Part shown: positions 9,965 through 19,274 of the stretch, one piece after another
Layout: every line of letters begins with the position of its first letter
Numbering within the stretch: the stretch's first letter is position 1
NCBI RefSeq assembly: GCF_001578885.1
Contig: NZ_KQ969495.1
Coordinates: forward strand, 725,030-789,029
Direction: 5' to 3'
DNA length: 64,000 bases
DNA from: Streptococcus sp. DD12
Lineage (GTDB): Bacteria; Bacillota; Bacilli; Lactobacillales; Streptococcaceae
Program-made: the position numbers and the translations under genes
The notes under the pieces: model-generated
What the model saw: the letters and a program-made list of their open reading frames with translations, nothing else
Told to the model about the DNA's origin: nothing
Database searches by the model: none

Positions 9965-10578
9965 CCCCACGTAGCTACTACCGCATTTTCTTAACCCTTA
10001 TCGCCAGCTGTGGCCTCTACCTGCAAATTTCCCAATCAGGGCCAGGTATGCTCTTATACTATACGGTCTTCTCCAACCTGTTGGTCTGGTGCTTTCTTAT
10101 CTATCTTATCTGGCGAGACCTCAAAAAGCGCTCCGACAACCGGCTCTTGTTGCGCCAAAAAGGTTTGGTAACTCTGGCTATTGGTATTACCTTTGTCGTC
10201 TACCACTTTCTTTTATCCCCTTATGTGAAGCCAGCTGATTTTTGGACCTTAAGAAATCTTTCTGTTCATTATCTCGTCCCCATTGGCTTCATTTTAGACA
10301 CACTCATCCTTGACCGGACCAAAAGCTACCGTTTTTATGACCCTTTTGTATGGACATTAGTGCCTTTAGCCTATTTTGCCTTTGCCTTGTTCAATGGCTT
10401 GGTGCTTAAATGGCCTGTCCCAGGAACAAAAGCCAGTCCTTTTCCCTATTGGTTTATCGACCTCAACCACACTGCCCCTCAAAAGGTGCTGTCCTTTGTG
10501 CTGATTATCTTTTTTGGTTATCTCTTTAGTGGCTATTTGTTGCTTTTCATTAAAATATTTTTTGGAAAAAAACGATAA
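9961..10578 (+). CDS. Pr6Pr family membrane protein
   Basis: 205-residue integral membrane protein with about six hydrophobic segments. It resembles the Pr6Pr / FAR-17a-AIG1-like family, whose bacterial function is unknown. Recognisable parts are [11 protein letters not shown] near residue 35, a conserved His in [11 protein letters not shown], and PFPYWFIDL toward the end. The GTG start overlaps the stop of the GIY-YIG gene by 4 nt, so it should be translationally coupled. Nothing in the context gives a specific function. Confidence 0.75.
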   Translation: MTPRSYYRIFLTLIASCGLYLQISQSGPGMLLYYTVFSNLLVWCFLIYLIWRDLKKRSDNRLLLRQKGLVTLAIGITFVVYHFLLSPYVKPADFWTLRNLSVHYLVPIGFILDTLILDRTKSYRFYDPFVWTLVPLAYFAFALFNGLVLKWPVPGTKASPFPYWFIDLNHTAPQKVLSFVLIIFFGYLFSGYLLLFIKIFFGKKR

Positions 10579-10611
10579 ACGCTTTCAAAAACACTTTCAA
10601 AAGAGTACAAT
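10575..10611 (+). promoter_or_regulatory. Promoter of the universal stress gene with an overlapping cre-like site
   Basis: TACAAT (10606-10611) with a weak TTTCAA 17 bp upstream (10583-10588). On the minus strand 10587-10575 reads TGAAAGCGTTTAT, close to the catabolite-responsive element bound by CcpA. It overlaps the -35, which would suit glucose repression. Confidence 0.45.
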
Positions 10612-10640
10612 AAAGGTGAAAACCAAAGGAGGACGAACAT

Positions 10641-11093
10641 ATGCCAAAAGAATACAAACATATCATGGTTGCCGTAGACGGCTCTTACGAATCCGAGCTT
10701 GCTTTTGAAAAAGGAATTGCCGTTGCCAAACGAAACGGTGCAGAACTGGTACTGGCACACGTTATTGATACGCGCTCCTTACAAAGCGTCGCAACCTTCG
10801 ACTCCTACATCTACGAAAATCTCGAAACAGATGCCAAAGGGGTATTGGAAAACTTTGAAAGACAAGCCCGTCAGCAAGGTCTAGACCGTGTCCAACGTGT
10901 CATCGAATTTGGTAATCCCAAGACCTTGTTGGCCAAGGATATTCCCGATAAATATGGCATCGACCTGATTATGCTGGGGGCTACCGGTCTCAATGGCTTC
11001 GAACGCCTCTTGATTGGTTCTTCGTCCGAATACATCATGCGCCATGCCAAGGTTGATATTCTCATCGTCCGCGATAAGGAAAAGACCCTCTAA
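10641..11093 (+). CDS. Universal stress protein, UspA family
   Basis: 150-residue single-domain UspA protein, cytoplasmic. The N-terminus (IMVAVDGSYESELAFEKG) and the C-terminal ATP-binding motif GATGLNGFERLLIGSSSEYI (G-2x-G-9x-G-S) indicate an ATP-binding type. Such proteins accumulate in stress or stationary phase; the specific role is unknown. AAAGGAGG precedes the ATG. It has its own promoter with a cre-like element and its own terminator, so it is monocistronic. Confidence 0.92.
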   Translation: MPKEYKHIMVAVDGSYESELAFEKGIAVAKRNGAELVLAHVIDTRSLQSVATFDSYIYENLETDAKGVLENFERQARQQGLDRVQRVIEFGNPKTLLAKDIPDKYGIDLIMLGATGLNGFERLLIGSSSEYIMRHAKVDILIVRDKEKTL

Positions 11094-11144
11094 AAGCGAA
11101 GCAAATGGCCTGACAACTAAGCTAGGCATGCTTCATATCCGCTA

Positions 11145-11177
11145 AAAGACCTCCGTTCTAGAACGGAGGCCTTTTTC
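11145..11177 (+). terminator. Terminator of the universal stress gene
   Basis: Palindromic stem CCTCCGTT/AACGGAGG (11150-11169) preceded by AAAA and followed by TTTTT. Confidence 0.9.
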
Positions 11178-11217
11178 TTACCCCTTACTGACTGCTCATT
11201 TCATTAGTTCATGGCAT

Positions 11218-11243
11218 AAAAAAATTCTGGCCAAGGGCCAGAA
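11218..11243 (-). terminator. Terminator of the YrdC-domain gene
   Basis: Stem TTCTGGCC/GGCCAGAA (11225-11243) followed by seven T on the minus strand (11224-11218). Confidence 0.9.
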
Positions 11244-11252
11244 CTTTTCAGC

Positions 11253-12038
11253 TTAGTAATATTCACCTTGACGATAGTCCCAAGAATTGAAAGTATCAGA
11301 CAAGTGCATCATGATTTTGTCGATATCTAAACCTTTACGGATAACGACTGGACATGGTGTGATGGAACGGCTGTTAGCCCCTTGTTCAGGGATGAGTTTT
11401 CCGTCCTTGTCAACCATAGAGACCATAACTCCTTGCTCATAGCGTGTTTCGATGGTCTTGTCAGGTTGGATAGAAGCCACATAATCATCTGCTTCGATGA
11501 CTAAGTCAACCATAGAGTCGATACGTTCACCGATGCCTTCAACCTTACCACGGTTTCCTTTACCAGATGGGTTAGCTGAGGAAGCGTAAACCATACGGCC
11601 TTCTTCTTCCCACATAGCCTTGGCCAACTGCTCACCAGGAACACCAAACTTGATAACGAAACATGAAGTGCCACGCACATCCGTCATCAACTCTTCACGG
11701 CCATCCCCATAGGCTTTTAACTTCGCATAGGCATCTTCACGCCAAGGCAAGATACAACCCAAAAGAATATCTTCGTCCCAATGTTTTTGGTAAAAAGCAT
11801 CAATCTCAGGTGTTAATTGAGCCAAAGCACGCAATTCTTCCATGCTACCACAGAGAACTACGCCTGGTTTGTTACGGTTACGTTCTTTTGCTTCAAACTT
11901 ACGTTCCAAACCTTTTTTATCGGCAGTCATGATGATATAGCCCACTTTGGTAGGACTTACCAAGACACCACCTTCGCCCTTGATGATTTCAAAGCCTTCT
12001 TGTGATAAGTTGCCATCCCACTGAATGTGTTTAGTCAT
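11253..12038 (-). CDS. Sua5/YciO/YrdC/YwlC family protein
   Basis: 261-residue protein with a YrdC-like fold. Visible elements are VLVSPTKVGYIIMTAD (equivalent to the YPTDTVYGL strand), a lysine/asparagine patch (ERNRNKPG), and SSANPSGKGNRG. The family includes the threonylcarbamoyl-AMP synthase of tRNA t6A modification. This member is divergent in the N-terminal motif and may have another role. The start is taken at 12038, where GGAGA lies 7 nt upstream; the upstream in-frame ATG at 12044 touches that ribosome-binding site. It is monocistronic, with its own promoter and terminator, just downstream of leuD. Confidence 0.75.
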   Translation of the reverse strand: MTKHIQWDGNLSQEGFEIIKGEGGVLVSPTKVGYIIMTADKKGLERKFEAKERNRNKPGVVLCGSMEELRALAQLTPEIDAFYQKHWDEDILLGCILPWREDAYAKLKAYGDGREELMTDVRGTSCFVIKFGVPGEQLAKAMWEEEGRMVYASSANPSGKGNRGKVEGIGERIDSMVDLVIEADDYVASIQPDKTIETRYEQGVMVSMVDKDGKLIPEQGANSRSITPCPVVIRKGLDIDKIMMHLSDTFNSWDYRQGEYY

Positions 12039-12075
12039 TTGCATTCTCCATCTAATTATAGGTTTAATCTTTACT

Positions 12076-12104
12076 AGTGTACCATGTTTGGCCTCTTTTG
12101 ACAA
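12076..12104 (-). promoter_or_regulatory. Promoter of the YrdC-domain gene
   Basis: TTGTCA (12104-12099), a 17-bp spacer and TACACT (12081-12076) with a TGG extension on the minus strand. Confidence 0.65.
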
Positions 12105-12106
12105 GT

Positions 12107-12135
12107 TGAATTGTCAGAATATTTCAGACAATTCA
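12107..12135. repeat. Inverted repeat at the leuD 3' end
   Basis: Perfect 9-bp arms (TGAATTGTC, 12107-12115, with 12127-12135) that include the leuD stop codon and abut the -35 of the next promoter. There is no T-run, so it is not a standard terminator. It could be a 3'-end hairpin or an operator. Confidence 0.5.
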
Positions 12136-12726
12136 CTCCTGCCAATAGCTGGGCCTTTGTTTTTCATAAGCATCGATAAGGTCGGCATACTGCATGGTAA
12201 TGCCGATATCGTCTAGACCATTGAGGAGCTTGTGTTTCCATTCCGCATCAATGTCAAACGAAAACTCTCCCACAGGTGAATAAAGCTTTTGGGCTTCTAA
12301 GTCAACCGTCACCTCGTCCTCTGGCGACAAAGCCGCCAGCTGTTGTCGAACTTCTAAGGGCTGCACAATCGGCAAAATACCATTGTTGAGGTCATTGTTG
12401 TAGTGAATGTCCCCAAAAGAGCCCGCCACAATCACCTTGAAACCGTAATCAGCCAAGGCCCAAGCGGCGTGTTCACGAGAAGACCCTGCTCCAAAGTTAT
12501 CACCGGTAATCAAGACAGTGGCCTTGCGGTACTCCGGTCGGTTAAAGACAAAATCAGGATTCTCTGTGTATTTGTCATCCGCATAGCGCCAAGCATACAT
12601 GAGGTATTTGCCAAAGCCCTTTTTATCAATCAACTTGAGAAATTGCTTGGGCAAGATTTGGTCGGTATCAATATTATCATTCATCAAGGGAACCGTCGTC
12701 CCAGTGTATACGGTGAATTTTTCCAT
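12133..12726 (-). CDS. leuD: 3-isopropylmalate dehydratase small subunit
   Basis: 197-residue small subunit of the aconitase-like isomerase that converts 2-isopropylmalate to 3-isopropylmalate in leucine synthesis. It begins with [16 protein letters not shown] and contains [17 protein letters not shown], the swivel-domain motif that closes the active site over the LeuC iron-sulfur cluster. The ATG follows the leuC TAG stop directly with no gap, so translation is probably coupled; AGGGAG lies at the end of leuC. It is the last gene of leuABCD. Confidence 0.97.
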   Translation of the reverse strand: MEKFTVYTGTTVPLMNDNIDTDQILPKQFLKLIDKKGFGKYLMYAWRYADDKYTENPDFVFNRPEYRKATVLITGDNFGAGSSREHAAWALADYGFKVIVAGSFGDIHYNNDLNNGILPIVQPLEVRQQLAALSPEDEVTVDLEAQKLYSPVGEFSFDIDAEWKHKLLNGLDDIGITMQYADLIDAYEKQRPSYWQE

Positions 12727-14100
12727 CTAAACCAACTCCCTCACATCGACAAAACGGCCATGAATGGCAGCGGCTGCCGCCATCGCTGGGCTACACAGAT
12801 GCGTCTTGGCACCAAATCCCTGCCGGTCTTCAAAGTTTCGATTACTGGTTGAGGCACAATGGACTCCTTCAGGAACCTTATCCGGGTTCATTCCCAGACA
12901 CATGGAACAACCTGGGTCGCGCCATTCAAAGCCTGCCTCCATAAAGACTTTATCCAAGCCTAAGGCTTCTGCTGCTTGTTTAACCGGACGACTGCCCGGT
13001 ACGACAATAGCGGTCAGATTCTCTGCAATTTGCTTTCCTTTAACAAACTCAGCCGCCAACATCAGGTCACTCAATCGGGCATTGGTGCAAGAACCAATAA
13101 AGACATAACCAATCTCAATGTCGCCCACATGCTGGCCTGGGGCCATGTCCATGTAGTTATAGGCCCGCTCATCATTCATATCCCGAATTTCAGGGAAAGG
13201 TTGATCAAAGGAGACCCCCATCGAGGGGTTGGTCCCCCAGGTCACCATAGGCGCTAAAGTCGACACATCAATCGTGATGACCTTATCATATTGCGCATCT
13301 GGGTCAGATACCAAGGTTTTCCAATCGGCTACTGCAGCCTCAAAAGCCTGAGGCACGCATTCCTTATCCTTAAGGTAATCGTAGGTGGTTTGATCTGGGT
13401 TCATAATCCCCATTTTTGAGCCAAACTCCACCGACATATTGCAGATAGTCATGCGTTCTTCCATACTGAGGGCCTCAATGGCTTCCCCTTGGTACTCCAC
13501 GGCATGGCCAACGCCACAGGCGACACCGTGCTGGGCTATCAAGGCCAAGATGTAGTCTTTGGCATAAACACCCTTTTGAGGGCGACCTTCAAAACGCACT
13601 AAGAGCTTCTTCGGCTTGACCTGCCACAGGCATTGGGTCGCAAAGACATGCTCTACTTCAGAGGTCCCAATCCCAAAGGCAATCGCTCCAAAAGCGCCAT
13701 GAGTTGCCGTGTGGCTATCCCCACAGACAATAAACTTGCCAGGTTGCGTACGCCCCGTTTCTGGGCCCACCATATGAACAATGCCCTGTTTTTGGGAGCC
13801 GTGGCTGGCATGGTCAATCCCAAACTCATAAACATTGCGCGCCAAGGTGTCCATCTGTGCTTTTGAGATGACATCTCGAATATCATAAATATTAACCGTT
13901 GGCACATTATGGTCAAAGGTCCCAAAGGTCAAGTCTGGTCGACGTAAGCGCCGTCCAGCCTCCTTTAGGCCAGAAAAAGCCTGCGGACTTGTCACCTCAT
14001 GGATGTAATGCTGGTCAACATACATAAGTTGTGGTTCTCCCAGCTGGCCATGGACAACATGACGCTCCCAGACCTTATCAAAAATCGACTTTCCACTCAT
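12727..14100 (-). CDS. leuC: 3-isopropylmalate dehydratase large subunit
   Basis: 457-residue catalytic subunit that carries the [4Fe-4S] cluster of isopropylmalate isomerase. Cluster ligands are in FIGSCTNAR and in CSMCLGMN (two Cys). [29 protein letters not shown] near the N-terminus and [13 protein letters not shown] are classic aconitase-family segments. The start at 14100 is preferred because AGGTGG lies 9 nt upstream; a GTG four codons earlier overlaps this site. leuB ends 16 nt upstream. Confidence 0.96.
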   Translation of the reverse strand: MSGKSIFDKVWERHVVHGQLGEPQLMYVDQHYIHEVTSPQAFSGLKEAGRRLRRPDLTFGTFDHNVPTVNIYDIRDVISKAQMDTLARNVYEFGIDHASHGSQKQGIVHMVGPETGRTQPGKFIVCGDSHTATHGAFGAIAFGIGTSEVEHVFATQCLWQVKPKKLLVRFEGRPQKGVYAKDYILALIAQHGVACGVGHAVEYQGEAIEALSMEERMTICNMSVEFGSKMGIMNPDQTTYDYLKDKECVPQAFEAAVADWKTLVSDPDAQYDKVITIDVSTLAPMVTWGTNPSMGVSFDQPFPEIRDMNDERAYNYMDMAPGQHVGDIEIGYVFIGSCTNARLSDLMLAAEFVKGKQIAENLTAIVVPGSRPVKQAAEALGLDKVFMEAGFEWRDPGCSMCLGMNPDKVPEGVHCASTSNRNFEDRQGFGAKTHLCSPAMAAAAAIHGRFVDVRELV

Positions 14101-14116
14101 CGCACTTTCCACCTAA

Positions 14117-15154
14117 TTACAAATTTTCAATAATTTTGGCCGTCATTTCTTTTGTGCTTGCATTACCGCCCAAATCTCGGGTGAAAACGCCTTGGTTAAA
14201 GGTCTTAGCCACCGCATCTTCAACTTGTTGCGCCAAGGCGTGTTCCCCAAAACTCTCCCTAAGCATCATAGCAACAGACAAAATCATACTGACCGGATTT
14301 GCGATGCCTTGCCCTGCAATATCCGGTGCTGACCCATGAATGGGTTCATAAAGGCTTGGCCCAGCCGCCGAATGACTGGCTGAAGGCATCACCCCTAAGG
14401 TCCCTGGTAAGACACTCGATTCATCGGATAAGATATCACCAAACAGGTTTTCCGTCACCACCACATCAAAACGTTTAGGGTCTGTAATCATCAGCATGGC
14501 AGCCGAGTCCACCAGTTGGTGTTCTAGGGTCACATCAGGAAATTCTGCAGCCACTTCATCTGCCACTTGACGCCAAAGTTTTGACGTTGCCAAAACATTT
14601 TGCTTATCAATACTGGTCACTTTCTTTTTACGACCTTGGGCGATTTGGCAGGCCTTGCGGATAATACGCGCAATTTCCTCACGGCTATAGTCGTTGAGGT
14701 CACGGGCCTTATCTTTTTCTAAGAGGTGTTCCCCAAAATAGATACCACCGGTCAATTCACGCACCACAACGAAATCCACACCCTCAATGCGGTCTTCCTT
14801 GAGCGGTGACAGGTGTTTAAGGCTGTCAAATATTTTCACAGGGCGGATATTAGCGTAGAGGTTGAGGGCCTTACGAATCGCCAGAAGCCCTTGTTCCGGA
14901 CGCACGGGTGCATCGTCATACTGTGGGCTACCAATAGCCGCTAGCAAAATGGCATCCGCTTCTTGGCTAGCCACTAGCGTATCCTCTGGTAGCGGATGTC
15001 CCTTAGCATCTATACCTGCCCCTCCAAAAGGCTTTTCTGTGATGGTATAGGTGAAATCTGTTCCCTCAGTGACTGCTTTTAAGACGTCCAAGCCTGCTGC
15101 CATGATTTCAGGTCCAATGCCATCACCTGGCAGGGTTACAATATGTTTTGTCAT
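14117..15154 (-). CDS. leuB: 3-isopropylmalate dehydrogenase
   Basis: 345-residue NAD-dependent decarboxylating dehydrogenase that turns 3-isopropylmalate into 2-ketoisocaproate. It opens with LPGDGIGPEIM and carries the substrate-binding arginines (LYANIRPVK, VVVRELTGGIYFG). The metal-binding Asp cluster around DILSDESSVLPGTLG and the NAD-binding HGSAPDIAGQGIANP follow. Normal length. It is 12 nt downstream of leuA. Confidence 0.97.
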   Translation of the reverse strand: MTKHIVTLPGDGIGPEIMAAGLDVLKAVTEGTDFTYTITEKPFGGAGIDAKGHPLPEDTLVASQEADAILLAAIGSPQYDDAPVRPEQGLLAIRKALNLYANIRPVKIFDSLKHLSPLKEDRIEGVDFVVVRELTGGIYFGEHLLEKDKARDLNDYSREEIARIIRKACQIAQGRKKKVTSIDKQNVLATSKLWRQVADEVAAEFPDVTLEHQLVDSAAMLMITDPKRFDVVVTENLFGDILSDESSVLPGTLGVMPSASHSAAGPSLYEPIHGSAPDIAGQGIANPVSMILSVAMMLRESFGEHALAQQVEDAVAKTFNQGVFTRDLGGNASTKEMTAKIIENL

Positions 15155-15166
15155 GAGCTGACCTTT

Positions 15167-16729
15167 CTAAGCGTCAATACCGTCGCGTTCAGAAATACGA
15201 TTGCCGATTTCGCCAGCGTTTTCCTTTTGTACCAAAGTATTGGCATTGATGTAGGCGATTGCTGAGGCTTTGAGTACATCAAAGTCCAAACCAGAAGCAT
15301 TGAAAATCGTTTCAGTATCAACATTTTCGACAGACACCAAGACCCGTGCTTGTGAGTCGATACCATCTGTTACGGCATCAATGGTGTAGCTGAGCAGTTT
15401 AACAGTCTGGTTAAAGAATTTATCCACGGCATTAAAGATTGCTTCAACAGACCCTTGACCGTTAGCTAAAATATCCACAACTTCACCATCGTTGTTGATG
15501 AGGCTGACTTCTGCTGTCGTAGTGTCATCCGCATTTGACGTCACTTTGAGGTCATTAAAGCGGAAGCCTTCTGGATTTTCAATCTCAACACCAGCTACCA
15601 AGGCACGGACATCTGCATCTGTGATTTCATGTTTTTTGTCTGCCAAAGCTTTAAATTTCGCAAAGAGCGGTTTGATATCGTCTTCGGTAAAGTCAAGAGC
15701 TAATTCCTTGAGTTTTTCGACAAAGGCGTGGCGACCAGATAACTTACCTAATGGCAGAGAGTTATGTTTAACACCGACCAGCTCTGGTGTGATAATTTCG
15801 TAAGTGAGCGGATTTTTAAGAACGCCGTCTTGGTGAATGCCAGATTCATGCGAGAAGGCATTACCTCCGACAACCGCCTTGTTTTTAGGCACTGGAATAC
15901 CTGAAAAACGTGAAATCAATTCAGAGGTATTGATGGTTTCATTGAGGACAATATCACTGCTAGCTTGGTAGTAATCTTCACGAATATTGAGAGCCACGGC
16001 TACTTCTTCCAGAGCGACATTCCCCGCACGCTCACCAATACCGTTAACTGTTCCTTCCACACGACCTGCACCGTTTTTGATCGCTGTCAAGGTATTTGCC
16101 GTTGCCATCCCTAAATCATCATGGCAGTGAGGGCTAAAGATAATCTCACGGTCGCTCTTTACATTGTCAAGAAGGTGTTTAAAGATATGTCCAAACTCCT
16201 CAGGTGTCGTAAAGCCAACGGTGTCGGGGATGTTAATATAAGTGGCGCCAGCATCCACTGCTGTTTGTACGACTTGAGTCAGGTAGTCTAGCTCTGTACG
16301 CGTCGCATCTTCAGGTGAAAATTCAACCACATCAAACTTAGAACGTGCGTATGACACGTGTTCCGTGATGATATCAAGAATTTCTTCCTTGGATTTTTTG
16401 AGTTTGAACTCCCGATGGATGGGACTAGTTGCAATGAAAACATGCACTTGCGGGTATTTGGCATCTTTAAGAGCCTCATAACAAGCGTCAATATCCGATT
16501 TGACTGAACGTGCCAAGCCCGTCACAGCTGTCTTAGTGAGGGTTGCAGCAATTTGCTTGACAGCCTCAAAAGAATCAGGACTAGCCGCTGGGAAGCCCGC
16601 TTCAATGGCGGAAATCCCCCATTTTTCCAACTGTTTTGCGATGGCAACCTTTTCCTTGATGGAAAAATTGACGCCTGGCGTTTGTTCGCCATCTCGGAGA
16701 GTCGTATCGAGAAATTCAACCTTACGCAT
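15167..16729 (-). CDS. leuA: 2-isopropylmalate synthase
   Basis: 520-residue first enzyme of leucine synthesis, condensing acetyl-CoA with 2-ketoisovalerate. It has the HMGL-like TIM barrel with [14 protein letters not shown] at the start and the metal-binding HCHDD motif; [17 protein letters not shown] leads into the linker. The C-terminal LeuA dimer domain, which senses leucine, fills the last 130 residues. The start is put at ATG 16729 to match the usual MRKVEF beginning; a GTG at 16741 is also in frame. The ribosome-binding site is weak. Expression is controlled by the upstream attenuator. Confidence 0.97.
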   Translation of the reverse strand: MRKVEFLDTTLRDGEQTPGVNFSIKEKVAIAKQLEKWGISAIEAGFPAASPDSFEAVKQIAATLTKTAVTGLARSVKSDIDACYEALKDAKYPQVHVFIATSPIHREFKLKKSKEEILDIITEHVSYARSKFDVVEFSPEDATRTELDYLTQVVQTAVDAGATYINIPDTVGFTTPEEFGHIFKHLLDNVKSDREIIFSPHCHDDLGMATANTLTAIKNGAGRVEGTVNGIGERAGNVALEEVAVALNIREDYYQASSDIVLNETINTSELISRFSGIPVPKNKAVVGGNAFSHESGIHQDGVLKNPLTYEIITPELVGVKHNSLPLGKLSGRHAFVEKLKELALDFTEDDIKPLFAKFKALADKKHEITDADVRALVAGVEIENPEGFRFNDLKVTSNADDTTTAEVSLINNDGEVVDILANGQGSVEAIFNAVDKFFNQTVKLLSYTIDAVTDGIDSQARVLVSVENVDTETIFNASGLDFDVLKASAIAYINANTLVQKENAGEIGNRISERDGIDA

Positions 16730-16746
16730 AGTATCTACCACTTTCT

Positions 16747-16816
16747 AAAAATAAAAACACCTCGCTACCAAGCGAGATGTTTTTCTCCCGCTTGGTAAGC
16801 CAAACAGGACTAATGC
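16747..16816 (-). promoter_or_regulatory. Transcription attenuator of the leuABCD operon
   Basis: Downstream of the leader peptide lie mutually exclusive hairpins. The terminator is ACATCTCGCT/AGCGAGGTGT (16780-16757) with a 4-nt loop followed by TTTTTATTTTT. The antiterminator pairs 16800-16785 with 16776-16764 and so consumes the 5' arm of the terminator. A small GTTTGG/CCAAGC hairpin can sequester the antiterminator arm. An upstream hairpin (16831-16821 with 16816-16806) covers the leader-peptide stop codon. Ribosome stalling at the Leu codons is the expected sensor. Confidence 0.85.
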
Positions 16817-16823
16817 TTTTGCA

Positions 16824-16871
16824 CTAGTCCTCTCGTCGCAACAACAAAACAAATGATGTTACAGCTGGCAT
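16824..16871 (-). CDS. leuL: leu operon leader peptide (MPAVTSFVLLLRRED)
   Basis: 15-codon ORF. ATG 16871 has AAGGAG 7 nt upstream and it ends at TAG 16824. It contains three consecutive Leu codons, all TTG, at positions 9-11. It lies about 25 nt after the predicted transcription start and before the terminator/antiterminator hairpins. The peptide itself needs no function; its translation speed reports on charged tRNA-Leu. The symbol follows the convention for leu leader peptides. Confidence 0.85.
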   Translation of the reverse strand: MPAVTSFVLLLRRED

Positions 16872-16901
16872 GGCTTGTCTCCTTGGTGTTAAGTTACCTA
16901 T

Positions 16902-16930
16902 ATTTTAGACTTGTCTCAGATATTTGTCAA
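16902..16930 (-). promoter_or_regulatory. leuABCD promoter
   Basis: Consensus TTGACA (16930-16925), a 17-bp spacer and TAAAAT (16907-16902) on the minus strand, immediately upstream of the leader peptide. Confidence 0.85.
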
Positions 16931-16974
16931 GGTCTTGCGATATTTTTCTGAAAATTCTTTACAAAAACCCACCA

Positions 16975-17694
16975 TTATTTCAAAAAGGTCTTTATAACCG
17001 CTTGTTCACTGGCCGTCAAAGGGCGATAGGCCCCTGCCTGCAGGGAGTCCTCTAAGACTAGACCTGCAAATGCTGTCCGTGTCAGGCCAGTGACCTTCAC
17101 CCCATAGGCTAAAAACATCTTTTTGACCTGGTGAAATTTTCCCTCTTTGAGCGTCACGCGGGCTTGACTAGAAAAAGGCTGACTTGAGAGAATCTCTAGC
17201 TGGGCTGGCTGACAGACCGTCCCATCGTGAAAGCGTACCCCCGATGCGAAAAAGTCGGGAGCATCGGCTAGGAGGGGGCCATTAACAGTGACCAGATAGG
17301 TCTTGGTCACATGATAGCGCGGGTGCAAAAGCTGAAATCCTAAGGGACCATTAGTCGTCAACAAGACCAGACCAGCTGTATCACGGTCCAAGCGACCAAC
17401 GGGGTACAGCCCTTCAGGGCGTTCCTCAGGCGCAACCAAATCAATCACTGTCGGGTGTTGGCTATCTGAAACAGCAGTCACAACTCCGATGGGTTTATGG
17501 ACGAGGTAGTAAGTCTCGGCGTGTTCTTTAACAAGTTGACCAGCGATACGAATAGCCTGAAGGCCACTATCACAATTGCGACTGCCTTGACGAACAATTT
17601 CGCCATCAATGCTGACTTGACCCGTTTGAAGGAGCCGTTTGGCCCGTTTTTTTGACCCGACACCCTGGCACTCTAGTAATTTATCGAGTCTCAC
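16975..17694 (-). CDS. rsuA: 16S rRNA pseudouridine synthase RsuA-like
   Basis: 239-residue enzyme of the RsuA/RluB/RluE family. An S4 RNA-binding domain occupies residues 1-60, followed by the catalytic domain with [14 protein letters not shown] (catalytic Asp about 103). The family isomerises uridine 516 of 16S rRNA or nearby positions. The start is put at GTG 17694, which gives the usual MRLDKLL beginning and a 14-nt overlap with the end of nagB. A farther upstream ATG at 17721 would add nine residues and lies deeper inside nagB. It should be cotranscribed with nagB. Confidence 0.9.
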   Translation of the reverse strand: MRLDKLLECQGVGSKKRAKRLLQTGQVSIDGEIVRQGSRNCDSGLQAIRIAGQLVKEHAETYYLVHKPIGVVTAVSDSQHPTVIDLVAPEERPEGLYPVGRLDRDTAGLVLLTTNGPLGFQLLHPRYHVTKTYLVTVNGPLLADAPDFFASGVRFHDGTVCQPAQLEILSSQPFSSQARVTLKEGKFHQVKKMFLAYGVKVTGLTRTAFAGLVLEDSLQAGAYRPLTASEQAVIKTFLK

Positions 17695-18397
17695 TTGGCA
17701 AAGCACTCGCAGCAGATGCATCCAAAATCAATTGCACATCTGCATGTTTTTGCAGAATACTAGCTGGCATAGCCTCAGTCACAGGGCCGGTCACCATTTG
17801 CTTAATGGCTTGGGCCTTTTCAGGACCATAAGCAAAAAGGATGATGGACTTGGCCTGCATAATGGAGGCAATCCCCATAGAAATGGCTTGTTTAGGGACC
17901 TCTTCTTCAGTTGTGAAAAAACGACTATTCGCAGCAATGGTAGAGGCTGTCAAATCCACCAGGTGGGTCTGGCTATCAAAGGCTGTTCCAGGTTCATTAA
18001 AACCAATGTGGCCATTGCGGCCAATCCCTAAAAGTTGCAAATCGATCGGGTGTTCAGTCATCACCTGGTCATAGGCTTGGGCAGCACGCGTTAAATCTTG
18101 AGCTTGGCCATCTGGCAAATAATTGGCCGCAAACGTTTTATACTGAAAGAGGTGCTCTTGCATAAAATAATGGTAGGATTGCGGATTATCCGCAGACAGG
18201 CCAACATATTCGTCCAAGTTAATCGTCGTCACCTGACTAAAATCCAATTCAGAATGGGCTAAAGTATCATATAAAGCCAAGGGCGAACTGCCTGTCGCTA
18301 ACCCCAAGGTTTTCAAGCCCTCCTGCAGTTTTTTCTCAATTAGGGAAAAAGCCATACGACCACCTTCTGCTTGATTGGCAACGATAGCAATTTTCAT
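17681..18397 (-). CDS. nagB: Glucosamine-6-phosphate deaminase
   Basis: 238-residue enzyme that converts glucosamine-6-phosphate to fructose-6-phosphate and ammonia, letting the cell burn amino sugars. It shows the substrate loop [23 protein letters not shown] with the catalytic Asp, and [15 protein letters not shown] with the catalytic His. It is the short Gram-positive type without the allosteric C-terminus. ATG 18397 has AAGGAGG upstream. The promoter region holds a NagR-like palindrome. rsuA overlaps its 3' end. Confidence 0.96.
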   Translation of the reverse strand: MKIAIVANQAEGGRMAFSLIEKKLQEGLKTLGLATGSSPLALYDTLAHSELDFSQVTTINLDEYVGLSADNPQSYHYFMQEHLFQYKTFAANYLPDGQAQDLTRAAQAYDQVMTEHPIDLQLLGIGRNGHIGFNEPGTAFDSQTHLVDLTASTIAANSRFFTTEEEVPKQAISMGIASIMQAKSIILFAYGPEKAQAIKQMVTGPVTEAMPASILQKHADVQLILDASAASALPSETR

Positions 18398-18419
18398 GAT
18401 GAACCTCCTTGATACCAAA

Positions 18420-18464
18420 ATTGGTCTATACCTATATGGTACACCTCCTTCTCCTGAAAGTCAA
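18420..18464 (-). promoter_or_regulatory. nagB promoter with NagR-like operator
   Basis: TTGACT (18464-18459), a 17-bp spacer and TACCAT (18441-18436). Over the predicted start point lies GGTATAGACCAAT, half of the ATTGGTCTATACCAAT-type palindrome bound by NagR/YvoA (GntR family) regulators of amino-sugar genes. Its position suggests repression until amino sugars are present. The consensus is recalled, not searched. Confidence 0.6.
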
Positions 18465-18476
18465 ACCAAAAGCTAC

Positions 18477-18500
18477 AAAAAAAGCCGACAGTTCCCTGTC
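18477..18500 (-). terminator. Terminator of the second CPBP gene
   Basis: Stem GACAG/CTGTC (18487-18500) followed by GGC and seven T on the minus strand. It overlaps the stop codon of the gene. Confidence 0.7.
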
Positions 18501-19245
18501 AACTTAAAAATTCTTTTATAAGCGCCTCTAGCTTTTTCTCCCGTAAGAGATAAAGGCCAATAAGCAGAATAAGGAACCAGACCATAATACCAAGAAGGGT
18601 CGGTCCGCCACTTGCCTTACTGCCATTTGCCGCTAAGATGACGCTAAAATCCATCAGAAAATGTGGCACTATAACCCACCAAAGACTCCCCGTTCGAATT
18701 ACTAGGGCACAGAAATAAACTCCCAAAGCAAAGGCATAGTAGACCTGAAAAAGGGTATGGCTCATCGGTTGTATCAAACTGTTGGACAAATGGGCCAGCC
18801 CAAAAAAGAGACTAGACAAAAAGACAGCCCACATGACCTGACGGTAACTGCGGTTGCCAGCCTGAAAGGCCATCTGCAGAAAGAGGCCACGGCAGATGTA
18901 TTCCTCCAAAAATCCAGCCACTAAAGCTGAGACGAGAGCGTCCCAGATAGCCTGCGGATAATGCGACAAGCCGATAACTAAAAGTGGAAGAACGATAAAC
19001 AAGAGATAGACGACAAGCAGCCAGGACACGCTTAGCTGTTCCCAAAAGCTTGTTCGTGGTCTAAAAGAGAGCTTTAAGCCCAGGCGCCTGTGAAAACCCA
19101 AATAGAAAACGAGGGCCAAAAAGACTGACTTGAGGACATAATAGAGCATTTCCGGCAAGAATTCTGCCAAAGGGCGTAAACCTAGATTAATCACTAATAG
19201 GAGGACTCCCATGCTAAGCAGGGGTTGCTGATGTCTTTCTAGCAT
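18499..19245 (-). CDS. CPBP family intramembrane metalloprotease
   Basis: 248-residue polytopic membrane protein with the three CPBP motifs: EEYICRG (EExxxR), FGLAHLSN and PHFLMD. These place it in the Abi/CAAX-like metalloprotease group. It is the second such gene in the window and is not closely similar to the first (different length and flanking sequence). It has about seven hydrophobic segments. The upstream gene is a glycosyltransferase ending 30 nt away, so the two may be cotranscribed. The substrate is unknown and no bacteriocin locus is nearby. Confidence 0.85.
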   Translation of the reverse strand: MLERHQQPLLSMGVLLLVINLGLRPLAEFLPEMLYYVLKSVFLALVFYLGFHRRLGLKLSFRPRTSFWEQLSVSWLLVVYLLFIVLPLLVIGLSHYPQAIWDALVSALVAGFLEEYICRGLFLQMAFQAGNRSYRQVMWAVFLSSLFFGLAHLSNSLIQPMSHTLFQVYYAFALGVYFCALVIRTGSLWWVIVPHFLMDFSVILAANGSKASGGPTLLGIMVWFLILLIGLYLLREKKLEALIKEFLS

Positions 19246-19274
19246 GGACCTTCTTTCTACTTTTTGGCAAAGGC

